Positions 26,969-34,941 of a stretch of DNA of 64,000 nt are shown piece after piece. The notes beneath the pieces were generated by a model. That model was not told the DNA's origin and searched no databases. It saw only the letters and a program-made list of their open reading frames with translations. Source of the stretch: Stigmatella ashevillena (GTDB lineage: Bacteria > Myxococcota > Myxococcia > Myxococcales > Myxococcaceae); contig NZ_JAQNDM010000002.1 of the NCBI RefSeq assembly GCF_028368975.1, positions 8,426,425-8,490,424 of the forward strand. Direction: 5' to 3'. The number at the start of each line of letters is the position of its first letter. Positions within the stretch are counted from its first letter, which is position 1. Position numbers and translations under genes: made by a program.

Positions 26969-27161
26969 GTGTGTTCACCCAGTTCATGAATGCGGAGGAG
27001 CGCTGCTACGAATCAGCCCGCCGGACACGTCATCCAGCGAAGGAGTTCGTCGGTCTTGCCGAAGGGTGATTGCAGCTCGCATGCCACAATGTGGGTGGCG
27101 GAAGTCGTTGATTTCTCAAGGGGAGCACGGCGCCGTGGAGGCCGCGGCGAGTTCTCCAGCG

Positions 27162-27203
27162 GTGACTGGAGTCACAGGTTGGTGACTCGGGTCACCAGTC
27201 AAC
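27162..27203. repeat. Cluster of short inverted repeats beside the IS remnant
   Basis: GTGACT/AGTCAC (27162-27167 and 27170-27175) is followed by GGTGAC/GTCACC around TCGG, flanked by GGTTG and CAACC. The GTGAC core appears four times in alternating orientation. It lies just past the C-terminal end of the transposase remnant and could be an element end or a degraded terminator. Confidence 0.35.
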
Positions 27204-27959
27204 CGGGGGCAATGCCCCAAGGCAGGAACAGCGCCGTGGTGGCTGTCTTGGGCTGGTGCGTGAAGAGGAACTGCCGGGTGGGGAAGCGGAGGGACGGCGA
27301 CCTGGACGTTCTGGCCTGGTGTCGTTACCCACAGGCGAGCTCCTCGACGACACCACATCGAGGAAGTGACCGGCAATCACTCGAATCGGGTGGAGTCGGC
27401 GTACCACAGCTCCAGGTGCGCCTGGGGCTCGCTGACGACCCTCTGCAGCAGGCGCAGGCGTCGAGCGGCGCGTTCTTTTCTCTTCCGGATTGGCCAGGTG
27501 CCGAATAGTGCGCTTGGCACGGCGCCAGACGAAACCATGGCAGCGCAACAGCTCGCCTATCTAGCGTGTGCTGAGGCTCACTCCCGTGCGTTGCCAGAGG
27601 TAGGTGGCCAGCCGTGCTCGCGTCCAGCGGGAAAAAGCGAAGTCCAAGTCCCGAGGCTCGCATTCTACAACCTCCATCAGCAGCTTGAGGTAGGCCGCTG
27701 TGACACGAGGTGGGCGTCCAGGTCGAGCCGCATCGGCCAGCCCGTTGAGGCCCTGTAGGCGCCATCGATTTCGGCACCTGTAGACGCTTCGGGCACTGAC
27801 TCCCAGCGCCTGAGCAATGCTCTGGGCGCTCTGACCCTCTGCACTCCACAAGAGGATGGTGGCTCGCAGCGCCATGCCTTCCTGGCCTTGGCGCAGAGCT
27901 TTTCGCAGGCTGCGTCGGTGACCTGGGCTCAGTTCGATGCTCTGGGACTTCGAGTCCAC
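27204..27959 (-). pseudogene. IS630-family transposase remnant, several frameshifts
   Basis: Reading on the minus strand from 27,959, the first 130 codons give a typical IS630 N-terminal helix-turn-helix region (LRATILLWSAEGQSAQSIAQ, then GVSARSVYRCRNRW). The match then jumps frames: WRRAKRTIRHLANPEEK, then VSEPQAHLELWYADSTRFE containing a DDE-type aspartate, then MWCRRGARLWVTTPGQN, then FLFTHQPKT. At least three frame changes separate these blocks, and the C-terminal catalytic part is missing or unrecognisable. The element is inactive but marks past mobile DNA at the edge of the accessory region. Confidence 0.75.
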
Positions 27960-28029
27960 CAGGGCTCCTCCTCAAGAGCGCTGCTGCGGGGCTATCCCCT
28001 GACAGAACTTAATTCCACTGGCTTAGGCG

Positions 28030-28410
28030 CCGTGTTCGCGTGGGCGGGGTGCGGCGCTGGCGGGGAGAGGGCAGACGTCCAGGCCGTGGGCGCGTTGCCG
28101 CGAGCGCTCAGCGCCAGTGACGGCATCCACCTTTCCGCCGACACCAATCATTCGCTCGCCGTGCGGCCTGGTGGCACCGTTTGGGCCTGGGGTTGGAACG
28201 GGAACGGTCAACTGGGTGATGACACCATCACCCACCGTCTTCAGCCCGTACCGGTCCTCGGGCTCACGGAGGTCGTCGCGGTGTCAGCTGGAAGCGCCCA
28301 CTCGCTCGTGCTTCTCTTCGACGGGACCGTCCGGGCCTGGGGCGGCAACGAGAGTGGCCAGTTGGGCGATGGCACCACCCTCCATCGTCTCCAGTCCGCG
28401 CCCCATGCTT
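28030..28410 (+). pseudogene. RCC1-repeat protein fragment
   Basis: Two adjacent RCC1-type blades are readable: TNHSLAVRPGGTVWAWGWN then GQLGDD, and SAHSLVLLFDGTVRAWGGN then GQLGDG. RCC1 proteins need about seven blades, and there is neither a start with signal peptide nor a natural end here. The sequence is cut upstream by the IS remnant and downstream changes abruptly to unrelated DNA near 28,410. It is a gene fragment. Confidence 0.7.
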
Positions 28411-28832
28411 TCCCTGCAAGTCCACCTGATCCTTCAACTTCTCTGCCTTTTCCTTCAAGTCCAGGCTCACGCTCTGCTCCTTCTTCGAGGGGAGCGGCTG
28501 CTTGCTCACTTCATCCGCCTCGGAGGGCGGCGAGGACTTACCGACCAACTGGGGACGGATGAGACGCCTTGTTCGTCGACGCTGGCTCCCACGTGCGAAG
28601 GAGCAGCATTCCTGGCCTGAGCAGCGATTCGACGTCAGAACCCAAGGCAAGAGCCGGATGCGGTAGTTCCGCCTGTCCGGATCTGTGCAGGGGGCGGGCC
28701 GAGAGGCCCGTCCCTACCGCGACTTAATAGATAGTGTGATTGCGTCGCCCCCATACTTTGCAGCAAAATATGAGTGGCTGAAGCACACCACTCGGTCAGG
28801 CGGCGTGTGCGTTCGAATCAGGAGGGGAGAAC
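28411..28832. other. Non-coding debris between the RCC1 fragment and the toxin operon
   Basis: No intact gene. On the minus strand about 28,400-28,560 reads as a charged helical fragment (LDLKEKAEKLKDQVDLQGK), perhaps part of another broken gene. A small hairpin (GCGGGCC/GGCCCGT, 28694-28711, loop GAGA) follows. Next is an AT-rich pocket at 28,730-28,790, which could hold the promoter of the operon that begins at 28,833. Confidence 0.5.
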
Positions 28833-29423
28833 ATGTCAGGACGCTTGGACTTCGAGTTGGGCTTTGGCCGTTCAGCGAAAAGGCCCATCCTCGCGCCTGC
28901 CACGATGCGGCTGCTGTTAAGAGGCGACTCAGCGATCGACTGGTGTCGGAACGGCAGGTGCTGGCCGAGCGAGCGACGCAACAACGCGACCAGCGACATT
29001 TATTTTGAGCAGTTTGACGATTTCCATCCCGACCGCCTGTACGCGCACCTGACCTTGTTCCAGGCCTTAAGTGAAACTCGCACGGGGCCGTCAATGCCGC
29101 AGAACGGGCTGCTGAATCAACGGCTAGGCCAAGCAGCAGCGTCGGCGGTTGTTGTCGCGCCGACCTTGGCCGGCGGCGTCGATGCGCTGGTACACAGCAT
29201 CTTTGAGCCGCATAGTGTCACCCGAGACGACGAGCCGGAATTGCAGGCCTGCGCTGAATTCCACCTTGACGAACCGGCGGCGCAAGCGATGCATGAAGCC
29301 GACATGACGCCGCTGCTGAGCCATCGCAATGCCGCGACCGTGCTGCGCCTGCAGTCGGTGGCCAGACCGGCTCGCGCACTGTCAGGCTTGACCGGCAGCG
29401 GTGCTGGGGGCGCACTCGCATGA
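28833..29423 (+). CDS. Frame-damaged type VI sheath (TssB)-like fragment
   Basis: GGAGGGGAGA (28821-28830) precedes the ATG. Residues 1-29 (MSGRLDFELGFGRSAKRP, then MRLL) and residues 55-75 (YFEQFDDFHPDRLYAHL) resemble the N-terminal half of TssB-like sheath fusions. Residues 30-55 do not fit. In the next frame the same DNA reads LSDRLVSERQVLAERATQ, the expected family sequence. Two compensating frameshifts near 28,927 and 29,005 therefore garble the middle while keeping the frame open. The C-terminal 120 residues show a weak sheath-like segment (GVDALVHSIFEPHSV) and then stop early. It is probably a relic of a larger T6SS-related gene. Base composition is lower in GC than the flanks. Confidence 0.45.
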   Translation: MSGRLDFELGFGRSAKRPILAPATMRLLLRGDSAIDWCRNGRCWPSERRNNATSDIYFEQFDDFHPDRLYAHLTLFQALSETRTGPSMPQNGLLNQRLGQAAASAVVVAPTLAGGVDALVHSIFEPHSVTRDDEPELQACAEFHLDEPAAQAMHEADMTPLLSHRNAATVLRLQSVARPARALSGLTGSGAGGALA

Positions 29424-29812
29424 GTTTGAAGATCTCGCGCGAGCAGATGCAGGCGATGGTACAGAACAGCGAGGCGATGTTCTTGACCGCGTTGGAGCGG
29501 CTGGTTCGCAGCGAGCATGCCGCGGTGGTGGCCGACCTTCCGGCTGAGCTGCTGCAAAAGATGTTGCGGCAGGCCTGCGTGGTGGCCAAACACTACGGCA
29601 TGGCCGACCCGCCCGACATCGCTGGGTTCGTGATGCTGATGTTCGAGTTTGGCCCTCAGTTTCATGAGCACCCGGCGATTCATGCTGTGCTCACCGAGAC
29701 GACGCGGCCCGCTCATCAGCGGCTGCAGGCCGTCGCTAGGAACACGGCCGAGCCGGTGTGGCGCGCGGTTGAAGCGACGCTGCACAAGCAGCGCTGGTTC
29801 GAAGGGGACTGA
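29420..29812 (+). CDS. Conserved small protein preceding the toxin, possible adaptor
   Basis: The start overlaps the previous stop by ATGA, and the stop is six bases before the toxin start. The 130-residue protein is helical (ISREQMQAMVQNSEAMFLTAL; LLQKMLRQACVVAKHYGM; DIAGFVMLMFEFGPQFHEHP). It has no signal peptide or catalytic motif. Its tight placement between a sheath-like gene and a nuclease toxin suggests an effector-loading adaptor or chaperone. I know no biochemical role for it. Confidence 0.65.
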   Translation: MSLKISREQMQAMVQNSEAMFLTALERLVRSEHAAVVADLPAELLQKMLRQACVVAKHYGMADPPDIAGFVMLMFEFGPQFHEHPAIHAVLTETTRPAHQRLQAVARNTAEPVWRAVEATLHKQRWFEGD

Positions 29813-29817
29813 ACTTC

Positions 29818-30690
29818 ATGGGAGCCAGTCTCAACAGCCCGCAGGTCAAACAACAGCTCGATGAAATTCAGGCCGATGCCAAGGCGGCGAGCCGTGAGTT
29901 GCAACTCGACATCGCGCAAGCGGCGCTCGATGCCGCCGGCCTGGTCGACCCGACACCGATTAGCGATGCCGCAGGCGCGGTGCTCAGCGCCGCCCGCGGC
30001 GACTGGTTCGGCGCCGGCATGTCGCTGGTCTCGATGATTCCCTATGCCGGAGATGCAATCGGCAAGACGGCCAAGGGCGCCAAGCTGATCGCCAAGATGG
30101 CCAAGCTGAAGGAGCGCATCGCCGACAACCTCGTGCGAGGCAAGCAGGTCGTCACCAATGCGCTGAAGCGAGACGCTGCCTCGATACGCGCGAAAAAAGC
30201 TCTGGACAAATCGGAGCGCATCGAGGATGGCTTGGTCAACGGCTGCCCAGTCGGTGGCAACCGGTTTGGCACCCAATCACCGCGCAATGGGTGGGCCGGC
30301 GAGCGCGGCGACAGTAAATGGAATCCCGCCACATCCGGCATGGACGCGGATCGTCTGAAATCGATTGAATCGGTGACTGGAGGCAAGCCCATCTCGTTCA
30401 AGGAGGGCTACCCGGACTTTTCCGACTACACTCACCAACTGACTGATGCGGCTGGCAACAAGCTGCCGGCGCGGGTGGAGATTCCGATGAAGGGCGACAA
30501 CGGCGTCGACTTCCCGGCCGCGCGACAGGCGATGGCCGAGCGTCTCGGCGTGGACAAGTTCACTGAACCGCGCGGCTACACTTGGCATCACCATCCGGAC
30601 GGCGTGACGATGGAGTTGATCCCCTCGCCCTTGCACAACAATGTGCCGCATAGCGGCGGTGCTGCACTGGCGCGCGACCCGGGCTATTGA
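29818..30690 (+). CDS. Polymorphic toxin with C-terminal WHH (HNH/Endo VII) nuclease
   Basis: The 290-residue protein starts with a helical region (residues 1-40). A pretoxin-like hydrophobic segment follows (DPTPISDAAGAVLSAARGDW then GAGMSLVSMIPYAGDAIGK, about residues 42-80). The C-terminal 120 residues form the nuclease: YTWHHHPDG with Trp256 and His257-259, then MELIPSPLHNNVPHSGG. This is the signature of the WHH branch of the HNH/ENDO VII superfamily, which cuts nucleic acids with a metal ion. There is no signal peptide, so export would need a dedicated system such as type VI. The cognate immunity gene follows 16 bases later. Confidence 0.88.
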   Translation: MGASLNSPQVKQQLDEIQADAKAASRELQLDIAQAALDAAGLVDPTPISDAAGAVLSAARGDWFGAGMSLVSMIPYAGDAIGKTAKGAKLIAKMAKLKERIADNLVRGKQVVTNALKRDAASIRAKKALDKSERIEDGLVNGCPVGGNRFGTQSPRNGWAGERGDSKWNPATSGMDADRLKSIESVTGGKPISFKEGYPDFSDYTHQLTDAAGNKLPARVEIPMKGDNGVDFPAARQAMAERLGVDKFTEPRGYTWHHHPDGVTMELIPSPLHNNVPHSGGAALARDPGY

Positions 30691-30706
30691 ACACAGGAGC
30701 TTCTCA

Positions 30707-31183
30707 ATGGGTACACAGATTTTTGATGACCTAGGGCCTTTGGCTGCTTCGGCGCTCGATGACGCCGAGCAGCAACTCGGTGTGCGCCTGCCGACCGACT
30801 ATCGCGCTTTCATGCTGCAACACAACGGTGGCCGCCCGGAGCCGGACCGCTTCGACATCAGATGGCAAGCGAGCCAAGCCGCTGCTGCGGCTGGCAAGAG
30901 TTCACTGTTGTCCTGGTTTTTTTCTATTTATGAGGAGCGGGAGGAGAACCTTCTGGTTGCTAACCGCGTCGATTTTCGCGGCCGCTTGCCATCCGGCACC
31001 GTCGCGATCGGACGCGACCCGGGCGGCAATCTGCTATTGCTGCGCACCACTGGTTTGCGGGTCGGTGAGGTGCTTTACTGGCTGCGCGAAATGGAAGCCG
31101 AAGAAGGTACAACACCGACCGAGGAAAACGTCGGCTTTGTCGCCGACAGCTTCAATGACTTTCTTTCCAACCGTCTGCACTGA
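30707..31183 (+). CDS. SMI1/KNR4 (SUKH) family immunity protein
   Basis: CAGGAG (30694-30699) fixes ATG 30,707. The 158-residue protein carries the SUKH pattern: ALDDAEQQLGVRLPTDYRAF, then NGGRPEPDRFDI, a central IGRDPGGNLLLLR strand and a C-terminal FVADSFNDFL helix. SUKH proteins neutralise partner nuclease toxins by direct binding. The position right after a WHH nuclease fits this role exactly. Its end overlaps the next gene by 29 bases. Confidence 0.9.
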   Translation: MGTQIFDDLGPLAASALDDAEQQLGVRLPTDYRAFMLQHNGGRPEPDRFDIRWQASQAAAAAGKSSLLSWFFSIYEEREENLLVANRVDFRGRLPSGTVAIGRDPGGNLLLLRTTGLRVGEVLYWLREMEAEEGTTPTEENVGFVADSFNDFLSNRLH

Positions 31184-31955
31184 AGCTGACGTCGAGCGAA
31201 GCACCTGGATCGAGCGCTGGCCGCCGCAGGTGCAGGCGCTGTCGTTTCGGCAACAAGGCATCGAGTTGACGCGGGAGCAACTGCATGCGCTGGCGCGCCG
31301 CAACGGCATCGCAGCCAGCTTGTTCGATGCGGTGGGGACTGCGCCGTTGACGGTATTACAGGCTCAACTGGACCGCCTGCTGCAACAGTTTCCTGCCGGC
31401 GCCTTCGTGCGCCTCGGTTCGCGCAGCCCCAAGGACACCGAGCGCTTTGTGCTCAGCGGCGGGCGCGCCGACAGCGGCGCCGAGGTGATCGCTTTGCTGA
31501 GCGCGGGTTCAATCCGGATGTTCGTCGACTATAGGCGCTGCATGCAGAACCAATGGACGCCCTCGATCTTTCTGCGAGAATGGCAGCCGATGTCGTCGGC
31601 GCAGGAATGGCGCTGCTTCGTGTACGAACGCCAGTTATTGGGCATTACACAATACTGGCATGCGCAGGCGCTGGATAGCGACGCTTGCGCGCAGTTGCAA
31701 CGCACCGGCATCGCATCGCTGATGCAGTTGGCCGCGCAATTGCTGCAGCGACTGCCGCTGCCTTCCTTTGTCTTCGACGCCTGCTTGCTCTTGCCTAGCC
31801 CTCTGGCGGCGCGCGCGGTGCTGATCGAAATCAACCCCTTCGGTGTGACGACCGACGCAGGCCTGTTCGACGCTTGCGATGAGCGTCTGGACCGCACACT
31901 TCGCTGGCGCAGCGAGGTCGGCGTGCAGCAAAGGCCGCTTGCCGACTGTTGTTAG
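31155..31955 (+). CDS. CDC123/D123-like ATP-grasp family protein
   Basis: The start ATG 31,155 lies inside the end of the immunity gene in another frame. The 266-residue protein has D123 hallmarks: GAFVRLGSRSPKDTE, TPSIFLREWQPMSSAQEWRCF, LLGITQYW, and the metal-binding tail LIEINPFGVTTDAGLFD. Eukaryotic CDC123 assembles the eIF2 translation factor with an ATP-grasp-like fold. Bacterial relatives have been proposed to modify peptides or nucleic acids in conflict systems. Here it is the last gene of a toxin-immunity operon. It could be a second immunity factor, a toxin modifier or an independent effector. The family call is firm, the role is not. Confidence 0.8.
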   Translation: MTFFPTVCTEADVERSTWIERWPPQVQALSFRQQGIELTREQLHALARRNGIAASLFDAVGTAPLTVLQAQLDRLLQQFPAGAFVRLGSRSPKDTERFVLSGGRADSGAEVIALLSAGSIRMFVDYRRCMQNQWTPSIFLREWQPMSSAQEWRCFVYERQLLGITQYWHAQALDSDACAQLQRTGIASLMQLAAQLLQRLPLPSFVFDACLLLPSPLAARAVLIEINPFGVTTDAGLFDACDERLDRTLRWRSEVGVQQRPLADCC

Positions 31956-32008
31956 TCGGCAAGCGGTGTGCAATCGAGCAGTTGACTGTATCCGCTGCAC
32001 GAGCTCCG

Positions 32009-32027
32009 TCTTCCGAGAGGCGGAAGA
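32009..32027 (+). terminator. Possible terminator after the toxin operon
   Basis: TCTTCCG (32009-32015) pairs with CGGAAGA (32021-32027) around a 5-base loop, about 55 bases after the D123 stop. It is short and lacks a T-run, so support is moderate. Confidence 0.4.
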
Positions 32028-32060
32028 GCTGAGCAAGCTGAGAGGGTGAATGGAACACTC

Positions 32061-32285
32061 TCAGCGCGGCGACGATTGCTCTTCGGCCGGAGGAGCCTGC
32101 GGCTTGAGGACAATGATGTCGCCCACCCCGGTGTCGAACTCGGCGGCCACCATGCGAGCGCGTGTGGGGCCCAATACTTGGGAGTCAGTTCCAGATAACG
32201 CTCGCGAGGCCAGACGGTCTGTCCGCGAGATAGCGTTCGGGCTCAAGCGCACGAACTGGCGCGAGGGCGACAATATGTCATACAT
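32061..32285 (-). CDS. Possible small hypothetical protein
   Basis: A 74-residue frame divergent from the GFA gene, starting MYDILSPSRQFVRLSPN. Codon third positions are mostly G or C, as in real genes of this genome, and there is no overlap with another gene. No ribosome binding site or motif is evident. It could equally be a remnant, and fills an otherwise empty interval. Confidence 0.3.
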   Translation of the reverse strand: MYDILSPSRQFVRLSPNAISRTDRLASRALSGTDSQVLGPTRARMVAAEFDTGVGDIIVLKPQAPPAEEQSSPR

Positions 32286-32303
32286 ACCCGCCGAGGAGGG
32301 ACC

Positions 32304-32753
32304 GTGGCCGACCCCGTGGCAAGCCGTACTCCCATGCTTTCTGGACGGTGCCTCTGTGGCGCCGTTCATTACGAGGTGGCGGACGCGTTTCTTTACGCCG
32401 CCAACTGCCATTGCTCGAGCTGCCGCCGGGCGACAGGCTCCGCCTTCAAGCCCTTCGCCGGCATTGAACGCCAGAAGCTGCGCGTCACCCAGGGCGCGGA
32501 CGGCTTGCTCCTCTATGGAGGCGAAGAGGCTCACGATGCTCATTGCAGGCGCTGCGGCTCGCTCCTCTATTCGGTCGTGCGAGACGGGGCGTATGTCCAC
32601 GTCACCCTGGGCACACTGACGGACGGTCCCACCCTCCGCCCCACCGAGCACATCTTTGTCGGTTCGAAGGCCCCCTGGTTCACGATCACGGATCATCTGC
32701 CGCAATATGCGGAGCACGCTGTCGGCGCTCCCCTGAATGCACCGGCTGGGTAG
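32304..32753 (+). CDS. GFA/CENP-V family protein
   Basis: GTG 32,304 is preceded by GAGGAGGG. The 149-residue protein shows the zinc-binding cysteines of the glutathione-dependent formaldehyde-activating (Gfa/CENP-V) fold: CLCGAVHYEV, CHCSSCRRATGS and CRRCGSLLY. Gfa helps formaldehyde react with glutathione, but many family members have no assigned substrate. It is followed 10 bases later by the exporter gene, so the two may form an operon. Confidence 0.87.
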   Translation: MADPVASRTPMLSGRCLCGAVHYEVADAFLYAANCHCSSCRRATGSAFKPFAGIERQKLRVTQGADGLLLYGGEEAHDAHCRRCGSLLYSVVRDGAYVHVTLGTLTDGPTLRPTEHIFVGSKAPWFTITDHLPQYAEHAVGAPLNAPAG

Positions 32754-32763
32754 GATGGCGCGC

Positions 32764-33651
32764 ATGAGTGATGCACCGCCGGTCCGTTCTTCCTGGACCC
32801 TTCCTCCCATCCCTGCGGTCCTCCTTGCCGTCGTGAGCGTGCAGGGCGGTGCCGCCTTCGCGAAGGAGCTGTTCCCGCGGCTGGGGCAGGCGGGCACGGC
32901 CGGCATGCGGATTGGGTTGTCCGCGCTCTTGCTGTTCGCGGTGTTCCGTCCACCGCTCGCTCGGTTCACGCGCGTGCAGTGGAGAGCGGTCATCCCATAT
33001 GGGGTGGTGCTCGGCGCGATGAACCTGAGCTTCTACCTGGCGCTTGGGCGCATCCCCCTGGGACTGGCCGTCACGTTGGAGTTCGTGGGGCCCCTGGCAC
33101 TTGCGGTGTCCGGGTCTCGGCGCGCCTCGGACTTCCTGTGGGTGGTGCTCGCGGCGGCTGGCATCGTCCTCATCACCCCGTGGCGGGGGGGCGTCGGCGC
33201 GATCGATCCCCTGGGGGTTTTGATGGCGCTCTTCGCGGGGGCCTGCTGGGCGGCCTACATCGTGCTCGGCGGGCGCGTGTCCAAGGTCCTCCCCGGAGGG
33301 CAGAGCGTCGCGACGGGAATGCTGTTCGCGTCCTTGGCGGTCCTGCCCTTTTCATTCGCGGAGGGCCTCGCGGAACGTTTGACACCTTCGTTGTTGGCTG
33401 CGGCCCTGGCCGTCGCGCTCCTCTCCGGTGCGGTGCCGTTCACATTGGAGATGATGGCGCTGCGTGTGCTGTCGAGCCGCACGTTCGGCATCCTGATGAG
33501 TCTGGAGCCCGCCGTTGCCGCCCTCTCAGGCCTGGTGTTCCTGCATGAGCAGCTCACCGGGATGCAGTGGCTCGCGCTGGGATTCGTGAGTGCTGCGTCC
33601 GCGGGGGCTGCTCTGACCGCGCGCCGTGTGCCTCCGCTTGTGGAGGCCTGA
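32764..33651 (+). CDS. EamA/DMT-family exporter, RhtA-like
   Basis: The 295-residue membrane protein has about ten hydrophobic helices in two EamA halves. It follows E. coli RhtA closely (SVQGGAAFAKELFP, GMNLSFYLALGRIPLG, VTLEFVGPLA, PFTLEMMALRVLSSRTFG, LMSLEPAVAALSG). RhtA exports threonine and homoserine, and similar efflux of amino acids or small metabolites is likely. ATG 32,764 is used, with an AGGA element eight bases upstream; an ATG at 32,755 is too close to it. Confidence 0.88.
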   Translation: MSDAPPVRSSWTLPPIPAVLLAVVSVQGGAAFAKELFPRLGQAGTAGMRIGLSALLLFAVFRPPLARFTRVQWRAVIPYGVVLGAMNLSFYLALGRIPLGLAVTLEFVGPLALAVSGSRRASDFLWVVLAAAGIVLITPWRGGVGAIDPLGVLMALFAGACWAAYIVLGGRVSKVLPGGQSVATGMLFASLAVLPFSFAEGLAERLTPSLLAAALAVALLSGAVPFTLEMMALRVLSSRTFGILMSLEPAVAALSGLVFLHEQLTGMQWLALGFVSAASAGAALTARRVPPLVEA

Positions 33652-33674
33652 CGGGAGCCCTGTCGAGTTCATGC

Positions 33675-33696
33675 CCTGGTGACTTGGGACACCAGG
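33675..33696 (+). terminator. Hairpin after the exporter gene
   Basis: CCTGGTG (33675-33681) and CACCAGG (33690-33696) are exact inverted repeats with an 8-base loop, 24 bases after the stop codon of the exporter. Confidence 0.55.
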
Positions 33697-33858
33697 TGAT
33701 GAATGCCGTCATCGATCCGCGTGCTGCTGAAGCGTGGTGGGGGAGGGGAGCGCTCGTCGCAAGTGACTGATTTTCCGAGAGGCGGTGGGGCCAGGGCGTT
33801 GGCACGCGTCCTGCTGTAGGTCCAGGTATGCCGCGCAACGGCGCCTACGGAGTCTGAA

Positions 33859-34920
33859 ATGTCCATCTCGGCCCTCAACCGCTCTTCTGTCTCCACGCCT
33901 CTTTCGAGCACCTCCCACCTCGAGCCGGTCTCCGCTTCGGCTCAGAGTGTGGAGAGCACCCCGGCGTTGCAGCCTCAGAACGGTCTGTGGCAGCGGCTCA
34001 TGACCGACTGCTTCGAGCAGGGGCCGGGCAAGCTGGGCGGCGCCTTGGGCTCCCTGGATGCGGCGGGTGCCTCGGGTGGCTTCGAGAAGACGATGGATCA
34101 GATGTCGCAGGCGCTGGGCGAGCTCTCTCAGTTGCTGGAGGCCATGGGGGCGCAGATGCAGGGGGGCCAGGGCGGCGTTCCCAGCGTTCCCGGCGCTCCG
34201 GCGGCTCCGGCCGACGCGGTGGGCGCTGTGGGCGGGGCGGGAGGGGCGGCCTCGGCGCCCCAGGTCCAGGACTTGGCTTCTGCCCCGAGCGGCTCGACGG
34301 ACTTCACCCATTCCAGTGACGCAGGCCCCGGGTTTGGCGCGCCCTCCGCGGGGTCCACGGATCCCGTGAATCCGAGTGAGCCGTGGCTGGCCAAGAACAA
34401 CGTCGGCTCGCCCTACAACAGCAACATGCAGCTCATCGACCCGAGCGAGAAGAGCCAGTTCAAGTTCACCAACACGTTCACCAACAACACGAACCAGCCG
34501 CAGACCATCACCCTCTGGAACAAGACGGGCGAGAACGGCGGCCCGAACGATGGGCAGAACTTCGACAAGAGCACGCCGAAGACGTTCACGTTGCAGCCCG
34601 GCCAGTCGCAGACCGTGGCGTTCGACAACAACACCAGTGTCGCGTGGTGCGCGTCGAAGGACGGCACGGCGAAGCCGGGCGCGAACTCCGGTCAAACGTG
34701 GGGCGAAGCGACGTTCGGAAACGCCGGCACAGGCTGGAGCGGCTACGACACCAGCCAGATCAGCCCTGCGGGCCACAATGGCAACATGTCCATCACGAAC
34801 GACGCCACGGGCGTCCGCGTGACGGAGGCCAACGCTTGGCAGACGGAAGCGGACGACCCCGCGGGCCACGATATTGGCGTCCCCGCTGGCCCGATGAATC
34901 TGACCACGACCTTCAGCTGA
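33859..34920 (+). CDS. Effector-like protein: disordered N-terminus plus beta-rich C-terminal domain
   Basis: The 353-residue protein has no signal peptide. Residues 1-170 are Ser/Ala/Gly/Gln-rich. They include an amphipathic helix (TMDQMSQALGELSQLLEAMG) and a Gly/Pro/Ala linker, reminiscent of harpin-type exported proteins. From about residue 175 a beta-rich domain follows with many Asn and Thr: FTNTFTNNTNQPQTITLWN, GQSQTVAFDNN, WGEATFGN, GWSGYDTSQISPAG. The latter pattern loosely recalls thaumatin-like domains, but there are no disulphide cysteines. Codon use is normal for the host. The function is unknown; secretion and extracellular binding are inferences. Confidence 0.6.
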   Translation: MSISALNRSSVSTPLSSTSHLEPVSASAQSVESTPALQPQNGLWQRLMTDCFEQGPGKLGGALGSLDAAGASGGFEKTMDQMSQALGELSQLLEAMGAQMQGGQGGVPSVPGAPAAPADAVGAVGGAGGAASAPQVQDLASAPSGSTDFTHSSDAGPGFGAPSAGSTDPVNPSEPWLAKNNVGSPYNSNMQLIDPSEKSQFKFTNTFTNNTNQPQTITLWNKTGENGGPNDGQNFDKSTPKTFTLQPGQSQTVAFDNNTSVAWCASKDGTAKPGANSGQTWGEATFGNAGTGWSGYDTSQISPAGHNGNMSITNDATGVRVTEANAWQTEADDPAGHDIGVPAGPMNLTTTFS

Positions 34921-34941
34921 CAATCTCCCTCTTGCCGGCCT

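Noticed and set aside
28811-28830. GTTCGAATC, resembling a tRNA T-loop
   Set aside because: The flanking bases cannot form the 5-bp T-stem, and no acceptor or anticodon stem surrounds it.
32061-32993. 310-codon minus-strand frame over the GFA gene and exporter start
   Set aside because: Only the 32,061-32,285 part lies outside the plus-strand genes; the rest is a shadow of the GFA cysteine motifs and the RhtA-like start.
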